Below are positions 1 to 8,778 of a stretch of 33,387 bases of DNA, piece after piece (the first letter of the stretch is position 1; the number at the start of each line of letters is the position of its first letter). Made by a program: the position numbers and the translations under genes. The DNA is taken from assembly GCA_022071945.1 (NCBI GenBank), contig JAJVIN010000053.1:1-33387 (forward strand). Direction: 5' to 3'. Under the pieces are notes generated by a model. It was not told the origin of the DNA. It ran no database searches and saw only the letters and a list, made by a program, of their open reading frames with translations. The stretch is from Thermoanaerobaculia bacterium (GTDB lineage Bacteria; Acidobacteriota; Thermoanaerobaculia; UBA5066).

Positions 1-147
1 TCGCGGAGCGAACAATATAGGGTAATACAAGAGTCGAGCCGGGGCCTCGCCTGTAAACCCCTCTACTGGCAGCACTTATCGACCGAGACCGCGGGGCGAC
101 ACCCGCTTCTCAGTAAACTCCCGCTAGAGAAAGCCGCCGATCACACC

Positions 148-498
148 ATGGACATCGGTATCTGGATGGCCCCGGAAGTCCTCGCCCACAAGCTCCAAGC
201 CCGAGCTCACAGAAACCCTGAAGAGGCCTGGAACCTCACCCGCTGGCCCAGCGCACTCTCCGAGCCCGGCCCACACCGCTTGTTCGTCGCTTCCGACGGC
301 GCCTGGCGCGGCTACTTCGTCCTGGCCGCTGAGGCCCTCTACAACCCCAGCGACCCAAAGGCCCCCTTCACCCTCCTTTTTGACACACGCACCTGGCGCG
401 CTATCTCGCCTCTCCCCGTCCTCCGCTTCCGGGGCTTCACCCGCGATGTTCCCTCGGCAACGACGTCCGTCTCGCCCCCAGTCCCCGTCACCGAATAA
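148..498 (+). CDS. Hypothetical protein, about 116 aa
   Basis: I do not recognise this small protein with certainty. It has a coherent globular composition in its first 100 residues, including an aromatic stretch around residues 45-75 (LFVASDGAWRGYF, then LYNPSDPKAPF) that looks like a compact beta-rich fold, and a Pro/Ser/Thr-rich tail. No signal peptide or membrane segment is visible. No clear ribosome binding site precedes the ATG. The composition reads like a real protein rather than a shadow frame, and no better frame competes with it here. It stands alone upstream of the beta-helix gene with about 180 nt between. Upstream sequence 1-147 and the gap 499-675 show nothing I can name. Confidence 0.5.
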   Translation: MDIGIWMAPEVLAHKLQARAHRNPEEAWNLTRWPSALSEPGPHRLFVASDGAWRGYFVLAAEALYNPSDPKAPFTLLFDTRTWRAISPLPVLRFRGFTRDVPSATTSVSPPVPVTE

Positions 499-675
499 GG
501 GACCACCGCCGGTCAGCCGATTTCCGCGCCACCGTCACTGAAGCCCGATTCCGTGCCGAGGTTGGTTCACTGCAGTGGGGCGGGGAAGGAAGCTGGGACC
601 TTCCCACTCCAACCTGGAGGCCGTTCGTAGTCGGCTCATCCAGACGGCAATAACCTGGCAAAGGCGAGGAGTTTC

Positions 676-2481
676 ATGCGGGACCAGACAGATAGCCCTG
701 GATCTTCTCCAGTCCTCGAGGTGCCCAGAGACGGCGACCTGGCCAGTGTGCTGGAGCGAGTTCCGGATTGCGGAACCGTATTGCTCAGCGCTGGCGAACA
801 TCCGATCGCTCTACCGCTCTTGATACGCAAGTCGGTCACCGTCATCGGGTGCGGGCCGACGCGTTGCACGATAACCTGCAGTGAGGCGGAATCCGTGATG
901 ACCTTCTGTGGAGCAGGAAGCCTCCGCCTCGAAGAACTGGCTCTCCAGCATTCTGGCGACCGGCCGGCCGACGTACTCAGATTGACCTCAGGGACCTCTC
1001 GAATCGAAAGGTGCTTCTTCCGAGGGGGAGTTGCGGCCGAAGGCGAGATGTCAATCGATGGCGCTGCTCTCAACTGCTTCGAGGATGCGACCGTCGCGAT
1101 CGTCGCTTCGGACTTCGCCGACAGCGAGTATGGAATAGTGCTGGGGGGAGACGTTAGGGCGACGCTGGACAATTGTTCATGCCGCGACAACAGAAAGAGT
1201 GGTCTGGCGTTGTTCCGTCGAGCAGGCGGCTCCGTCTCACAGGGCCGTTTTCTCAATAATGGAGTCGATGGAGTAACCGTCTGCGGCGAGTCCCGGCTAG
1301 CGATGGACGCTGGTCTGATGACCAATAACGGAAGAGCGGGGTTAGCTTTCGTCGCTCGGGCTTCCGGGGAGGCCAGGGGGTGCTTGACACGGGAGAACGG
1401 TCAGTTCGGTATCTACGTGGCCGAGGAGGCGAAGCCGACTCTGGTGGGTGGGATATCCGAGCGGAACAAAGTGGTGGGCATCGCATACAAAGGAAAGTCC
1501 GGTGGAGTCGCCAGCGGGTGCCTTTGCCGGGCGAACGAGAAACACGGAGTCTCCGTGTCGGACCGAGCACGACCGACTCTGGAGAACGTCACGTGTGAAG
1601 AAAACAAGAGATCAGGCATTGTCTATTCCGACGACTCCGGTGGAACGGCGCGCCGGTGCCTCTCCCGGGAAAACGAAGGAGACGGAATCGCCGTATCGGA
1701 CCGAGCCCAGCCGACCCTGGAGAACCTCACGAGTGAGGGAAACGATCCGTCTGGCATCGCCTATTCCGACGACTCCGGTGGAGCGGCGCGCGGGTGCCTC
1801 TGCCGGGCAAACGAGAAGCACGGAGTCATCGTAGGCGGGCGGGCCAGACCGAGCCTGGAAAACCTCACGTGTGACGGAAACATCGGGTCGGGAATTGCCT
1901 ATACCGACGACGCCGGCGGCGTGGCGCGAGGGTCCATTTGCCGGGAGTGTAGAGGAGGCGGAGTCTCCGTAAGTGGGCGAGCAAGGCCGACACTGGAGGA
2001 CCTCACGTGTGAGGGGAACGATCTGTCAGGCATCGCCTATGACGACGACTCCGGTGGATTGGCGAGCCAGTGCACGTGCCGGGCGAACCGCGGACCCGGA
2101 GTCGTCGTAGGAGGCCGAGCCCAGCCGACCCTGAAGAACCTCACGTGTGAAGGCAACTCGGGACCAGGCATCGCGTATGACCTGGACGCTGGGGGAACGG
2201 CACACGGGTGCATCTGCCGGGCGAATAGTACTTTCGGGGTCTCCGTAGCCTGGCGGGCCCAGCCGACGCTGGAGAACCTCACGTGTGAAGGCAACGCGTG
2301 CGCAGGCATCGCGTATATCGAAGACGCCGGGGGAACGGCAAGCGGATGCATATGCCGGGCTAACAAATCTTGCGGGGTCTTTGTAACAGGCCGAGCCGAG
2401 CCGAGGCTGGTGAATCTCACGTGTGAAGCAAACGAGGACGGAGGAATCTTCACTTACAGAAAGCCCATCCCTTCAGCATGA
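676..2481 (+). CDS. Right-handed parallel beta-helix repeat protein, Cys-rich, no signal peptide
   Basis: The protein (601 aa) has the repeating short-strand and Gly/Asn-turn pattern of pectate-lyase/NosD-type parallel beta-helices. Residues 1-250 hold degenerate coils. From about residue 250 the coils become near-identical 46-residue units, each equal to two helix turns, with motifs such as GIAYxDDxGG, GCxCRAN and LTCEGN. Each unit places Cys at equivalent positions, so the helix should carry a ladder of stacked cysteines. No signal peptide or transmembrane segment is seen, so a cytoplasmic location is likely, which is unusual for a fold often used outside the cell. The start is supported by GGCGAGGAG at 663-671, four bases before ATG. 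Substrate and function are unknown. Its convergent neighbour is a giant Ser/Thr kinase, so being a kinase substrate or scaffold is possible but unproven. Confidence 0.88.
   Translation: MRDQTDSPGSSPVLEVPRDGDLASVLERVPDCGTVLLSAGEHPIALPLLIRKSVTVIGCGPTRCTITCSEAESVMTFCGAGSLRLEELALQHSGDRPADVLRLTSGTSRIERCFFRGGVAAEGEMSIDGAALNCFEDATVAIVASDFADSEYGIVLGGDVRATLDNCSCRDNRKSGLALFRRAGGSVSQGRFLNNGVDGVTVCGESRLAMDAGLMTNNGRAGLAFVARASGEARGCLTRENGQFGIYVAEEAKPTLVGGISERNKVVGIAYKGKSGGVASGCLCRANEKHGVSVSDRARPTLENVTCEENKRSGIVYSDDSGGTARRCLSRENEGDGIAVSDRAQPTLENLTSEGNDPSGIAYSDDSGGAARGCLCRANEKHGVIVGGRARPSLENLTCDGNIGSGIAYTDDAGGVARGSICRECRGGGVSVSGRARPTLEDLTCEGNDLSGIAYDDDSGGLASQCTCRANRGPGVVVGGRAQPTLKNLTCEGNSGPGIAYDLDAGGTAHGCICRANSTFGVSVAWRAQPTLENLTCEGNACAGIAYIEDAGGTASGCICRANKSCGVFVTGRAEPRLVNLTCEANEDGGIFTYRKPIPSA
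1431..2450 (+). repeat. 138-nt tandem coding repeats inside the beta-helix gene
   Basis: A tandem array with a 138-nt period (46 codons). The recurring DNA core resembles ccgaccctggagaacctcac and recurs near 1569, 1707, 1845, 1983, 2121, 2259 and 2397, with a more diverged copy near 1431. Units are conserved at structural positions but differ at the codons flanking the GIAY and GRA motifs. The unit number could change by recombination. Confidence 0.85.
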
Positions 2482-2660
2482 TTGGAGCGCCCGTATCCGG
2501 CGATCTTCGTCCTCACCCTGAACTTGCGTTCCGACGGCTTGGACGCCGTGGCGACCCGGCGCTCGCCGCTGAGATCGTGCGCGTTGTCCTCGATCCAGAC
2601 GAGTGGCTTCCTCGCGAGGAAGCTGGCCACCCGGCACAGGGTTGTCAGGTTGCTGCCGGC
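2454..2660 (-). pseudogene. Possible remnant of a HAD-like hydrolase C-terminus
   Basis: The minus-strand reading contains a piece (RKPLVWIEDNAHD, then FRVRTKIAGYGRSNHAEG) that resembles from memory the RPLAWIDDD...LVRTDPxVGLT C-terminal region of a family of small HAD-like proteins. No N-terminal DxDxT part is visible, and the frame overlaps the 3' end of the beta-helix gene, so it is at best a degraded fragment. The rest of the gap between the beta-helix and kinase genes (2482-2870) holds no gene I can support. Confidence 0.25.
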
Positions 2661-2870
2661 CAGCCAGACTCTCGGGCAAGGTGGTCCGGGCAGAGAGTTC
2701 GGCCGACCACCGCCGAGGGCCTTGGCCGACGCCGCCAAATACCCGGCCTTGACTGGCACACCTGCCCCGAGACCCGAGTTGAATGACTCAAGCCTTATCC
2801 TCATTCGCTGAGACGTTCCAGGAGATGGGGCGTACGAACGCGGCAGGCCCATCTCAATCCGACAAAGTTC

Positions 2871-5800
2871 TCAGCGCCGGATCCGGAGTTCCTCGAAGTT
2901 CACGATGGGGAAGAAGAACGTCGTGGCCAGCCCTTCCACCTCCGGCCTGGCGAGCCGCCACTGGTTCTCATGGAAGAGCGGGATCAGCCGGACCTCCCTC
3001 TCGAGAATGTCCTCCATCTGGATGTACCGCGCCCGCCGAGCGCCGGAATCAGCTTCGAACTGCGCCTCATCGATGAGCAGGTCGAGTTCGGCCGACCCGC
3101 AGAAGGAGCCGATGATCCCAGTCTCGGAGTGGATGACATCTCCCGCAAAAGAGTGTGAGTCTGGGTAGTCGGCGATCCACCTCAGGAGCCGGATGTCAGC
3201 GTTGCTACGCTCCATCGATTCCGCGAGCCAGGAAACAAGGAAGCCGCCCTGACGGAGCTGCCGTTCGAGTTCCGCCTTCAGCTCAGGGTAGACGTGGTCG
3301 AAGGCGGGAAAGGTCCCGAACCGAAACTCCAACGTCTTGACTGGCCTGTCGCCGGAGGAAGGAATCCGCCTCACGTATCCCGGTGGGCGGTTCCCCGGAA
3401 GGCCGGGTGGGATCAAGCTCGACGCAGGGGTGGCGCAACGGCCGGCCAAGCGAACTAGCGCTGGAACGTCGATGGCGTCGCGTACCCGCTGGCGCGTCGA
3501 CAGGTCCGCCATGGGACCTCGGTTCGCGCTGAAGACGAGGAAATAGGTCGAGAGGGCGGGAGATTCCCGATAGCCCTTCGAGAGGTTCGAGTCGTGCCGT
3601 AGCCGCTCGAGTTCAGGCGGAGTCAGACCGGAAGCGATCGAGAGCCTGCCCTTCTCGAAGCCATCGAGGATTTCTTCCGAAGAGAGACCGAAGTGGAAAC
3701 GAAGTCCCTCGCTTCGAGGAAGACCCTGCCGCCAGTAGCCCGGGTTCCGTTCGAGTTCGAGACGAACGCCAGGCTCGAAGTGAACGACCCGGAACGGCCC
3801 GGTTCCCATGAGACCGGTCTTCCAGTCCCGTCCGGACAGGGGCTGAGCACCCTCAGGCAGGATCCCAACAATGAGGTTGCTGATGATGACGGGAAAGATC
3901 GGATATCGCCGCTCCATCGTGAGGACGACCTCCCGGGGGTCACTGTCATCCAGGCCCTCGAGCCGATCCGTCTCCCCTCTCGCAAAGATCGACGCCCCTC
4001 GTATGGGCTGCAGGTAGAACTGGTTCGCCCCGGGCGCTTCTCGAAGGAACCGCTCGAAGGTCCACCGAACGTCTGCCGAAGTAAGGATGCGGCCATCGTG
4101 GAAACGGACGCCGTCGCGAAGATGAAATCGGAACCGCAGACCGCCTTCCTCGACCTGAACGTCAGAAGCGAGCCATGGAATGACCCGGCCGTCGGTCGTC
4201 ACACGGACGAGAGTCTCGAAGACGTTCTGGGCAGCCTCTGCTTCCTCCAACGCCGTGATCGCTGCAGGGTCGAGCTGGAGTACCGGCCGGCTCAAAGGTA
4301 TCTGGAGGACCCCGAAGGGGATCTCGCCGGATCTATCTCTCTCTTCCACGGGTGAGAGGTTGTCGGCCTCGCGCGTCAGGCGCTCAGCGGCGGCGGAATC
4401 ACCCCGCAACCCTTCCAGTGTCGCCCCCAGCCGCAGAAGTCGCGCCCGCACCGAATCATCCTGCCCAACGGAAGCGGCGGTGAGACCTTTCTCGACGAGC
4501 TTCCGGGTCCTCTCGACCGACCTCCCTTCCCATGCAGCCTCCGCGGCAAGGGCGAACGCTTCAGCGTTTCGCGGGTCGCCGAGTTTTTCGAAGATCGTCG
4601 CGGCTGCTTCAGCTTCCGTAGCGGCGACCTCGAACTCACCTGAGAGACGTTGTGCTCTGGCAAGAACGAGCCGCGTCTGGGCTTGTGTGACCTCCTGGCT
4701 GGCAAACCGGAGAACGGCAGTCGCCACATCCGCCGCCATCGTCGGATTGCCCGAACGCACGGCGTTCTCTGCCGTAGCAAGTCCGCAGGAGACGGCTTTC
4801 TCCGGGACGTCACCCGCCGCGAAATGGCGAAACAACTCAGCTTCCGGTCGGTCGGGCCGGCCAGAGAAGCGCTTCTCCAGCAGCTCTCCGAAACCTCGAT
4901 GAAGCGAGCGACGGCGTCGACGCGGGAGGTCCGCATAGGCAACGTCTTGAAGAATCATGCTTGCGAAGGAGAGCTGGTCTCCCGGAGCCGACGTCTTCTC
5001 CTCGAGGATCCCTTCCTCCAGAAGCGACTCGAGATCTTCCTCAGAGATCTCCCCGAGTCCGGAGACACTGAGTACGGATACCAGGTCGAACGACCGCCCG
5101 GCTACGGAAGCCGCCGAGAGCAGTGCTCTCACCTTCTCCGGAAGTCGCTGGAAGATCCGCTCCTCCGCTCGGCGCAGGGCCAGAGGAACCTCGCACTTCG
5201 ACATCGCATCCGGGCTCACGGCCTGAAAGAGGCCCCTCTCGTTCCTTCGGATCGTTCCTGAGGCTCTAAGCGTCGTCAGCAGCTCACTGGCGAAGAGAGG
5301 ATTCCCCGTGCTCGCCGCGGCCAGGGCCCGGACCAGCCCGACATCCGGCGGTCCACCTAAGACCCGCGAAGAGAGTTGGGTCAGGTCGCTCTCAGAGAGC
5401 CCGAGCAGATTCAGAGACACGACTCGGGAATCACCGCTCAGGCTTGCCAAGAATCGCCGAAGGGGATGCTCCTTCGAGGTCTCTCCGCGACGATAGGTTC
5501 CCACCACCAGGATCGGGTACGACGAAAGGCGCCGAAGGAACTGCCGGAGGACCTGAATCGAGATGCCGGCATCGTGGAGATTCTCGAGCACCAGCAGCAA
5601 GCTCTTCCCTCCGGAGATGCGGCCTACCGCACGAACGATGAGGTCAGCGTCCTTGACGACGTCTCTCTCTCCGGCCGCCGCCACGCGGCTGGCTCCGGAT
5701 TCCTGCTCCGCCGAGAGGAAGGCCTCGATCTCCCCGAGAGTCGGGAAGAGCGTGACCAGCTCGTCTGCCATGTCCCCGAGTTCCGAGCGCGCCCCGCTGC

Positions 5801-6929
5801 GGCTTCGTCCCCGGAAATGCCTGACCAAGGCCTCCTCGAAACCCTCGTAAGGAACCGCGGAATCGCCGCTGAGAAACTGGCCAGTCAGGACGAGAAAGCC
5901 CCGGTCTCGTGCGGCCTTTTCCAGCTCACCGATGAGCACACTCTTCCCGGCGCCGGCAGGACCCTCGACGACAACGAACCTCAAACCCTTCGTGATCACG
6001 GCGTCGAGGCTTTCCAGGAGAGACGACACCTCGCGTTCGCGACCGCTCGAGCGAGGGACTTCTCGAGGGATCGCCGCGGTCAGCTCTGCCGTCACGTCCG
6101 AAGGACTGGCAGCTTCCCGGATCCGGCGGAGTGTTCCGGCAAACTCGGAGAGTCCTGATGGCCTCTGTGCCGGGTCCTTGGCGAGAGATCGGAGGATCAG
6201 TTCCTCTAGCTGAGGGTCGATGTCGAGCCCCGAGGCGCTCGGAGGCTTGGGACGTTCGTGAACGATCCGATAGAGGACGGATCCGGCGTCGCCTTCGAAG
6301 GGAGGAGCGCCGGCCAGCCCCTCGTAGAGGACGGCTGCCATCGCGTAGAGGTCCGTCCTCGCGTCGACGGACCGGCCCTCAACCTGCTCCGGACTGAGGT
6401 ACGAAAGCGTGCCGCAGATGACGCCGCTGCGTGTGAGCCGAGGGGTCGACGACGAGATCGCTAGCCCGAAATCCATGAGCCTCGCCCGCCAGTGCCCGAC
6501 GGGGTCGAGTACCACCATGATGTTCTCGGGCTTGACGTCTCTATGAACGACCCCGTGGGCGTGGCTGTGGGCCAGCGCCTCCGCTACTTGACCGCAGACG
6601 TCAAGAAGGTCACCTCGGCGGAGACTCCCCTTTGCCAGAACTCGCCTCAAACTGGCCCCTGGGACCAGCGGCATGACGAAGAAGACGTGCTCTTCGTGCT
6701 TTCCCGAGTCGTAGACCGGCACGATTCCCGGATGGTCCAGGCGAGCCGCGGTCTTCGCCTCCCTGATGAAGCGCTCGACGGCTTCCGGGGTCAGGTTCGC
6801 AGCTGGGAGAACCTTAACGGCCACCTCCCGCTCGAGGACGCGGTCGAGTGCCCTGTAGACGACTCCCATCCCGCCACGGCCGATTTCGGCGCTTACCTCG
6901 TAGCGTCCGGCCAGAATGGTGCCGATCAT
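2871..6929 (-). CDS. Ser/Thr protein kinase - AAA ATPase - helical repeat - solute-binding-protein (family 5)-like fusion
   Basis: A 1352-aa multidomain protein. Residues 10-270 are a Hanks-type kinase with all catalytic motifs: glycine loop G17-RGGMG22, Lys39, Glu57, HRD 129-131, DFG 153-155 and SPE 179-181. Residues 295-560 are an AAA/STAND-like ATPase with Walker A GPAGAGKS at 323-330 and a Walker B-like LLLVLEN near 444-450. Residues 580-860 are helical, TPR-like. Residues 872 to the end resemble the oligopeptide-binding SBP_bac_5 fold (GVRFHDG, GTGPFRV, YPD). Those proteins are normally periplasmic, yet here there is no signal peptide and no transmembrane segment anywhere, so the whole protein should be cytoplasmic. 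A role as a ligand-sensing kinase with an internal binding domain is an inference. Related kinase-AAA-TPR architectures are known in Acidobacteriota and Myxococcota. The gene converges with the beta-helix gene. Confidence 0.93.
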   Translation of the reverse strand: MIGTILAGRYEVSAEIGRGGMGVVYRALDRVLEREVAVKVLPAANLTPEAVERFIREAKTAARLDHPGIVPVYDSGKHEEHVFFVMPLVPGASLRRVLAKGSLRRGDLLDVCGQVAEALAHSHAHGVVHRDVKPENIMVVLDPVGHWRARLMDFGLAISSSTPRLTRSGVICGTLSYLSPEQVEGRSVDARTDLYAMAAVLYEGLAGAPPFEGDAGSVLYRIVHERPKPPSASGLDIDPQLEELILRSLAKDPAQRPSGLSEFAGTLRRIREAASPSDVTAELTAAIPREVPRSSGREREVSSLLESLDAVITKGLRFVVVEGPAGAGKSVLIGELEKAARDRGFLVLTGQFLSGDSAVPYEGFEEALVRHFRGRSRSGARSELGDMADELVTLFPTLGEIEAFLSAEQESGASRVAAAGERDVVKDADLIVRAVGRISGGKSLLLVLENLHDAGISIQVLRQFLRRLSSYPILVVGTYRRGETSKEHPLRRFLASLSGDSRVVSLNLLGLSESDLTQLSSRVLGGPPDVGLVRALAAASTGNPLFASELLTTLRASGTIRRNERGLFQAVSPDAMSKCEVPLALRRAEERIFQRLPEKVRALLSAASVAGRSFDLVSVLSVSGLGEISEEDLESLLEEGILEEKTSAPGDQLSFASMILQDVAYADLPRRRRRSLHRGFGELLEKRFSGRPDRPEAELFRHFAAGDVPEKAVSCGLATAENAVRSGNPTMAADVATAVLRFASQEVTQAQTRLVLARAQRLSGEFEVAATEAEAAATIFEKLGDPRNAEAFALAAEAAWEGRSVERTRKLVEKGLTAASVGQDDSVRARLLRLGATLEGLRGDSAAAERLTREADNLSPVEERDRSGEIPFGVLQIPLSRPVLQLDPAAITALEEAEAAQNVFETLVRVTTDGRVIPWLASDVQVEEGGLRFRFHLRDGVRFHDGRILTSADVRWTFERFLREAPGANQFYLQPIRGASIFARGETDRLEGLDDSDPREVVLTMERRYPIFPVIISNLIVGILPEGAQPLSGRDWKTGLMGTGPFRVVHFEPGVRLELERNPGYWRQGLPRSEGLRFHFGLSSEEILDGFEKGRLSIASGLTPPELERLRHDSNLSKGYRESPALSTYFLVFSANRGPMADLSTRQRVRDAIDVPALVRLAGRCATPASSLIPPGLPGNRPPGYVRRIPSSGDRPVKTLEFRFGTFPAFDHVYPELKAELERQLRQGGFLVSWLAESMERSNADIRLLRWIADYPDSHSFAGDVIHSETGIIGSFCGSAELDLLIDEAQFEADSGARRARYIQMEDILEREVRLIPLFHENQWRLARPEVEGLATTFFFPIVNFEELRIRR

Positions 6930-7801
6930 TTGCCCGAGATCCTACCGCTCGGATCTCAGACACGCCCACAACCGCGCGGATCGAGAGGAACGGACCCGAG
7001 GATGGGGAAGGACTTTCCTGTAGCGGCCACCGACGAAGGCTCGCCGGCGACCGAGTGTGAAGGACTCCAGCTCAGCGTTTCCCCTGGAGCGAGCGACCCC
7101 AGTCTTCGCACAGATCCAGGAGGTAGCGCTGAAGATCGGAATCCCCTTCGTAGCTAGGAAGACCGCAGCGAGCCCCATCCTGAGCCCCACCAGGCGTTCG
7201 CCCCCAAGGAAGCCTGGGTAATCCGCCCTCGCTCCAAGTCCTCGCGGCTGCTTGGTCCCCTCCGGACGAATCCGAGAATCAGCCGGAAGCGATCGTCTTC
7301 GCTTGACACCCTTATCCGTTCTTGCTCTGGAGACGGGCCCATGGTGATCTCCTGGCGCTCACACGGCCTCGAAGGCCGCTGAATCCGGACATCATGCAGA
7401 AGTGGTGAGCGCGGGTGATTATTGCCGTTTCCTCTCGATGCCGGGAGGCGTTAGAAGACTTGCGCCGACGTCCACGGGCCAAGGGCGATCCACAGGACGT
7501 TCTATGTCCACTTCGAACACGGGCCCTGCGGGTTTGCGACTCTCCTCCAGTCAATCGGTGCCGTCAAGGAGGCGTCCAGGACCAAGCGTCGGCCCTGTCT
7601 CGAGACCTACGCCAGAATTCCACTCCAATCTGGTCTCTCTGAGAGTCCCGGATGCGTGGGAACGGATGGCTCTTGGGCAGTGGAACGACCGCTTTCTCAG
7701 GCGTCACGCGAAGGCCCGTGACGGCGAACCACGGGGCCAGGCAGCGGCTTTCGACGGAATGGCCGGAAAATTTTGAACTCGATTTTGAACTCGCTCGCCC
7801 C
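6930..7801. other. Gene-poor region upstream of the kinase
   Basis: About 870 bases with several short overlapping open frames on both strands and no frame that looks convincingly coding. A minus-strand frame ending at 7078 (tail YEGDSDLQRYLLDLCEDWG) reads like the C-terminus of a protein, but it is closed upstream by a stop after about 66 codons and I cannot identify it. The kinase promoter must lie near 6930-7000. No clear -35/-10 pair was found. Confidence 0.4.
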
Positions 7802-7833
7802 AGAAACGAAACCGCCCGGGAGTAACCCGGGCG
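7802..7833 (-). terminator. Rho-independent terminator behind the tRNA-Pro fragment
   Basis: On the minus strand a perfect 9-bp stem CCGCCCGGG / CCCGGGCGG with loop TTACT is followed by TTTCGTTTCT. It lies 28 nt past the CCA end of the tRNA-Pro piece, in the right orientation to be that tRNA's native terminator. This suggests that sequence to the left is the original chromosomal flank. Confidence 0.75.
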
Positions 7834-7860
7834 GAAGTCGTTGATTTTCTTCGAGTTAAT

Positions 7861-7905
7861 TGGTCGGGACGCCGGGATTTGAACCCGGGACCCCTTGAAC
7901 CCCAT
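7861..7905 (-). tRNA. 3' half of tRNA-Pro(GGG): probable attachment site (displaced tRNA end)
   Basis: Read on the minus strand, the piece starts at position 32 of a proline tRNA: anticodon loop ATGGGGT (anticodon GGG), 3' anticodon stem TCAAG, variable loop GGGTC, T arm CCGGG-TTCAAAT-CCCGG, acceptor strand CGTCCCG, discriminator A and encoded CCA. The sequence on the 5' side (7906-7950) has no D arm and cannot pair with the anticodon stem or acceptor strand, so the gene is cut at the anticodon loop. Tyrosine recombinases often integrate at exactly this place in tRNA genes, leaving a displaced 3' half at one end of the element. A functional tRNA cannot be made from this copy. Confidence 0.85.
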
Positions 7906-7977
7906 CGGCGCCTCCTGTCTGCGGACAGCCGCAACTAGCCTTATATCATAGATTTACGCTGGCACGATTCTTTCCCT

Positions 7978-8018
7978 GGGTATCTAGGGACAGCTTGGGA
8001 CAACGAAATTAGATACCC
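7978..8018. promoter_or_regulatory. Inverted repeat upstream of the ArsR-rhodanese gene
   Basis: Perfect 9-bp arms GGGTATCTA (7978-7986) and TAGATACCC (8010-8018), separated by 23 nt, lie about 65 nt upstream of the ArsR-rhodanese start. The long spacer is unusual for a single ArsR dimer site. It could be a looped operator, two half-sites, or an RNA hairpin. No convincing -35/-10 pair is seen beside it. Confidence 0.4.
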
Positions 8019-8084
8019 CCAGACGCGAGCCTAGCCTTTCCGCATCGAGATACTCTACTATTCAATTGAGGCTGCGTAGACACG

Positions 8085-8759
8085 ATGCGCGGACGTGAGT
8101 TCAAGGACGCCCTCTTCGGACACTTCGCGAGGATCGGCAACGCGTTCGCGAGCGAGAAGCGGATCGAGATCATCGACCTGCTCGCGCAGGGTGAGCGCCC
8201 TGTCGAGGCCTTGGCGCGCGAAACGCGGATGTCGGTCGCGAACACCTCCCGCCACCTCCAAGTCCTGAAGGCCTCCCGGCTCGTCTCCTCACGCAAGGAC
8301 GGAGTCCACGTCTTCTACGGCCTCGCCGACCCGATGGTCCTTCGCGGCTACCGCACTCTCCAGGCCCTCTCGGAGGCGCGGCTCGCAGAGGTCGGGAAAC
8401 TGGTCGACGACTACTTCGGCAGCGTCGACGGGCTGGAGCCGGTCGAGAAGGAGGAGCTTCTCCGCCGCGCCCGCCAGCGGGACGTCGTGGTCATCGACGT
8501 CCGCCCGGCCGAGGAGTACGCCGCCGGTCATATCCCCGGGGCCGTCTCCATCCCCTTCGGCGAGCTCGAGCAGCGCCTCGACGAGATTCCGCCAGGGCGG
8601 AAGGTGGTCGCCTACTGCCGCGGGCCCTACTGCGTCCTCGCCGCCGAGTCGGTGAAGGCGCTCAGGGCCCACGGCGTTCGCGCCGTGCGTCTGAAAGACG
8701 GCTTCCCCGAATGGCGCGACGCCGGCCTCCCCGTCGAGACCCAGAACGACAACCCGTGA
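8085..8759 (+). CDS. ArsR-family regulator fused to a rhodanese domain
   Basis: The 224-aa protein has an ArsR-type winged helix-turn-helix at about residues 15-85 (recognition region SVANTSRHLQVLKASRLVSS) and a rhodanese domain at about 125-218 (DVRPAEEYAAGHIPGA) with the predicted catalytic Cys178 in CRGPYC; Cys183 ends that loop. The HTH part has no cysteines, so sensing probably works through sulfur chemistry at the rhodanese cysteine rather than by a classic ArsR metal site. This two-domain family is known. It would repress or derepress the DsrE-like gene that follows 19 nt later and perhaps the metal operon beyond. The ATG lacks a strong Shine-Dalgarno (TTGAGG lies 14 nt upstream). Confidence 0.92.
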   Translation: MRGREFKDALFGHFARIGNAFASEKRIEIIDLLAQGERPVEALARETRMSVANTSRHLQVLKASRLVSSRKDGVHVFYGLADPMVLRGYRTLQALSEARLAEVGKLVDDYFGSVDGLEPVEKEELLRRARQRDVVVIDVRPAEEYAAGHIPGAVSIPFGELEQRLDEIPPGRKVVAYCRGPYCVLAAESVKALRAHGVRAVRLKDGFPEWRDAGLPVETQNDNP

Positions 8760-8778
8760 TCTGGAAGGGGTGATTGCG

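Noticed and set aside
1431-2450. CRISPR-like array
   Set aside because: The 138-nt repeats are contiguous, in frame and coding, without spacer structure.
7564-7934. Minus-strand open frames running through the tRNA-Pro fragment
   Set aside because: They translate tRNA sequence (GFKGSRVQIPASRP), a well-known artefact of open frames across tRNA genes.
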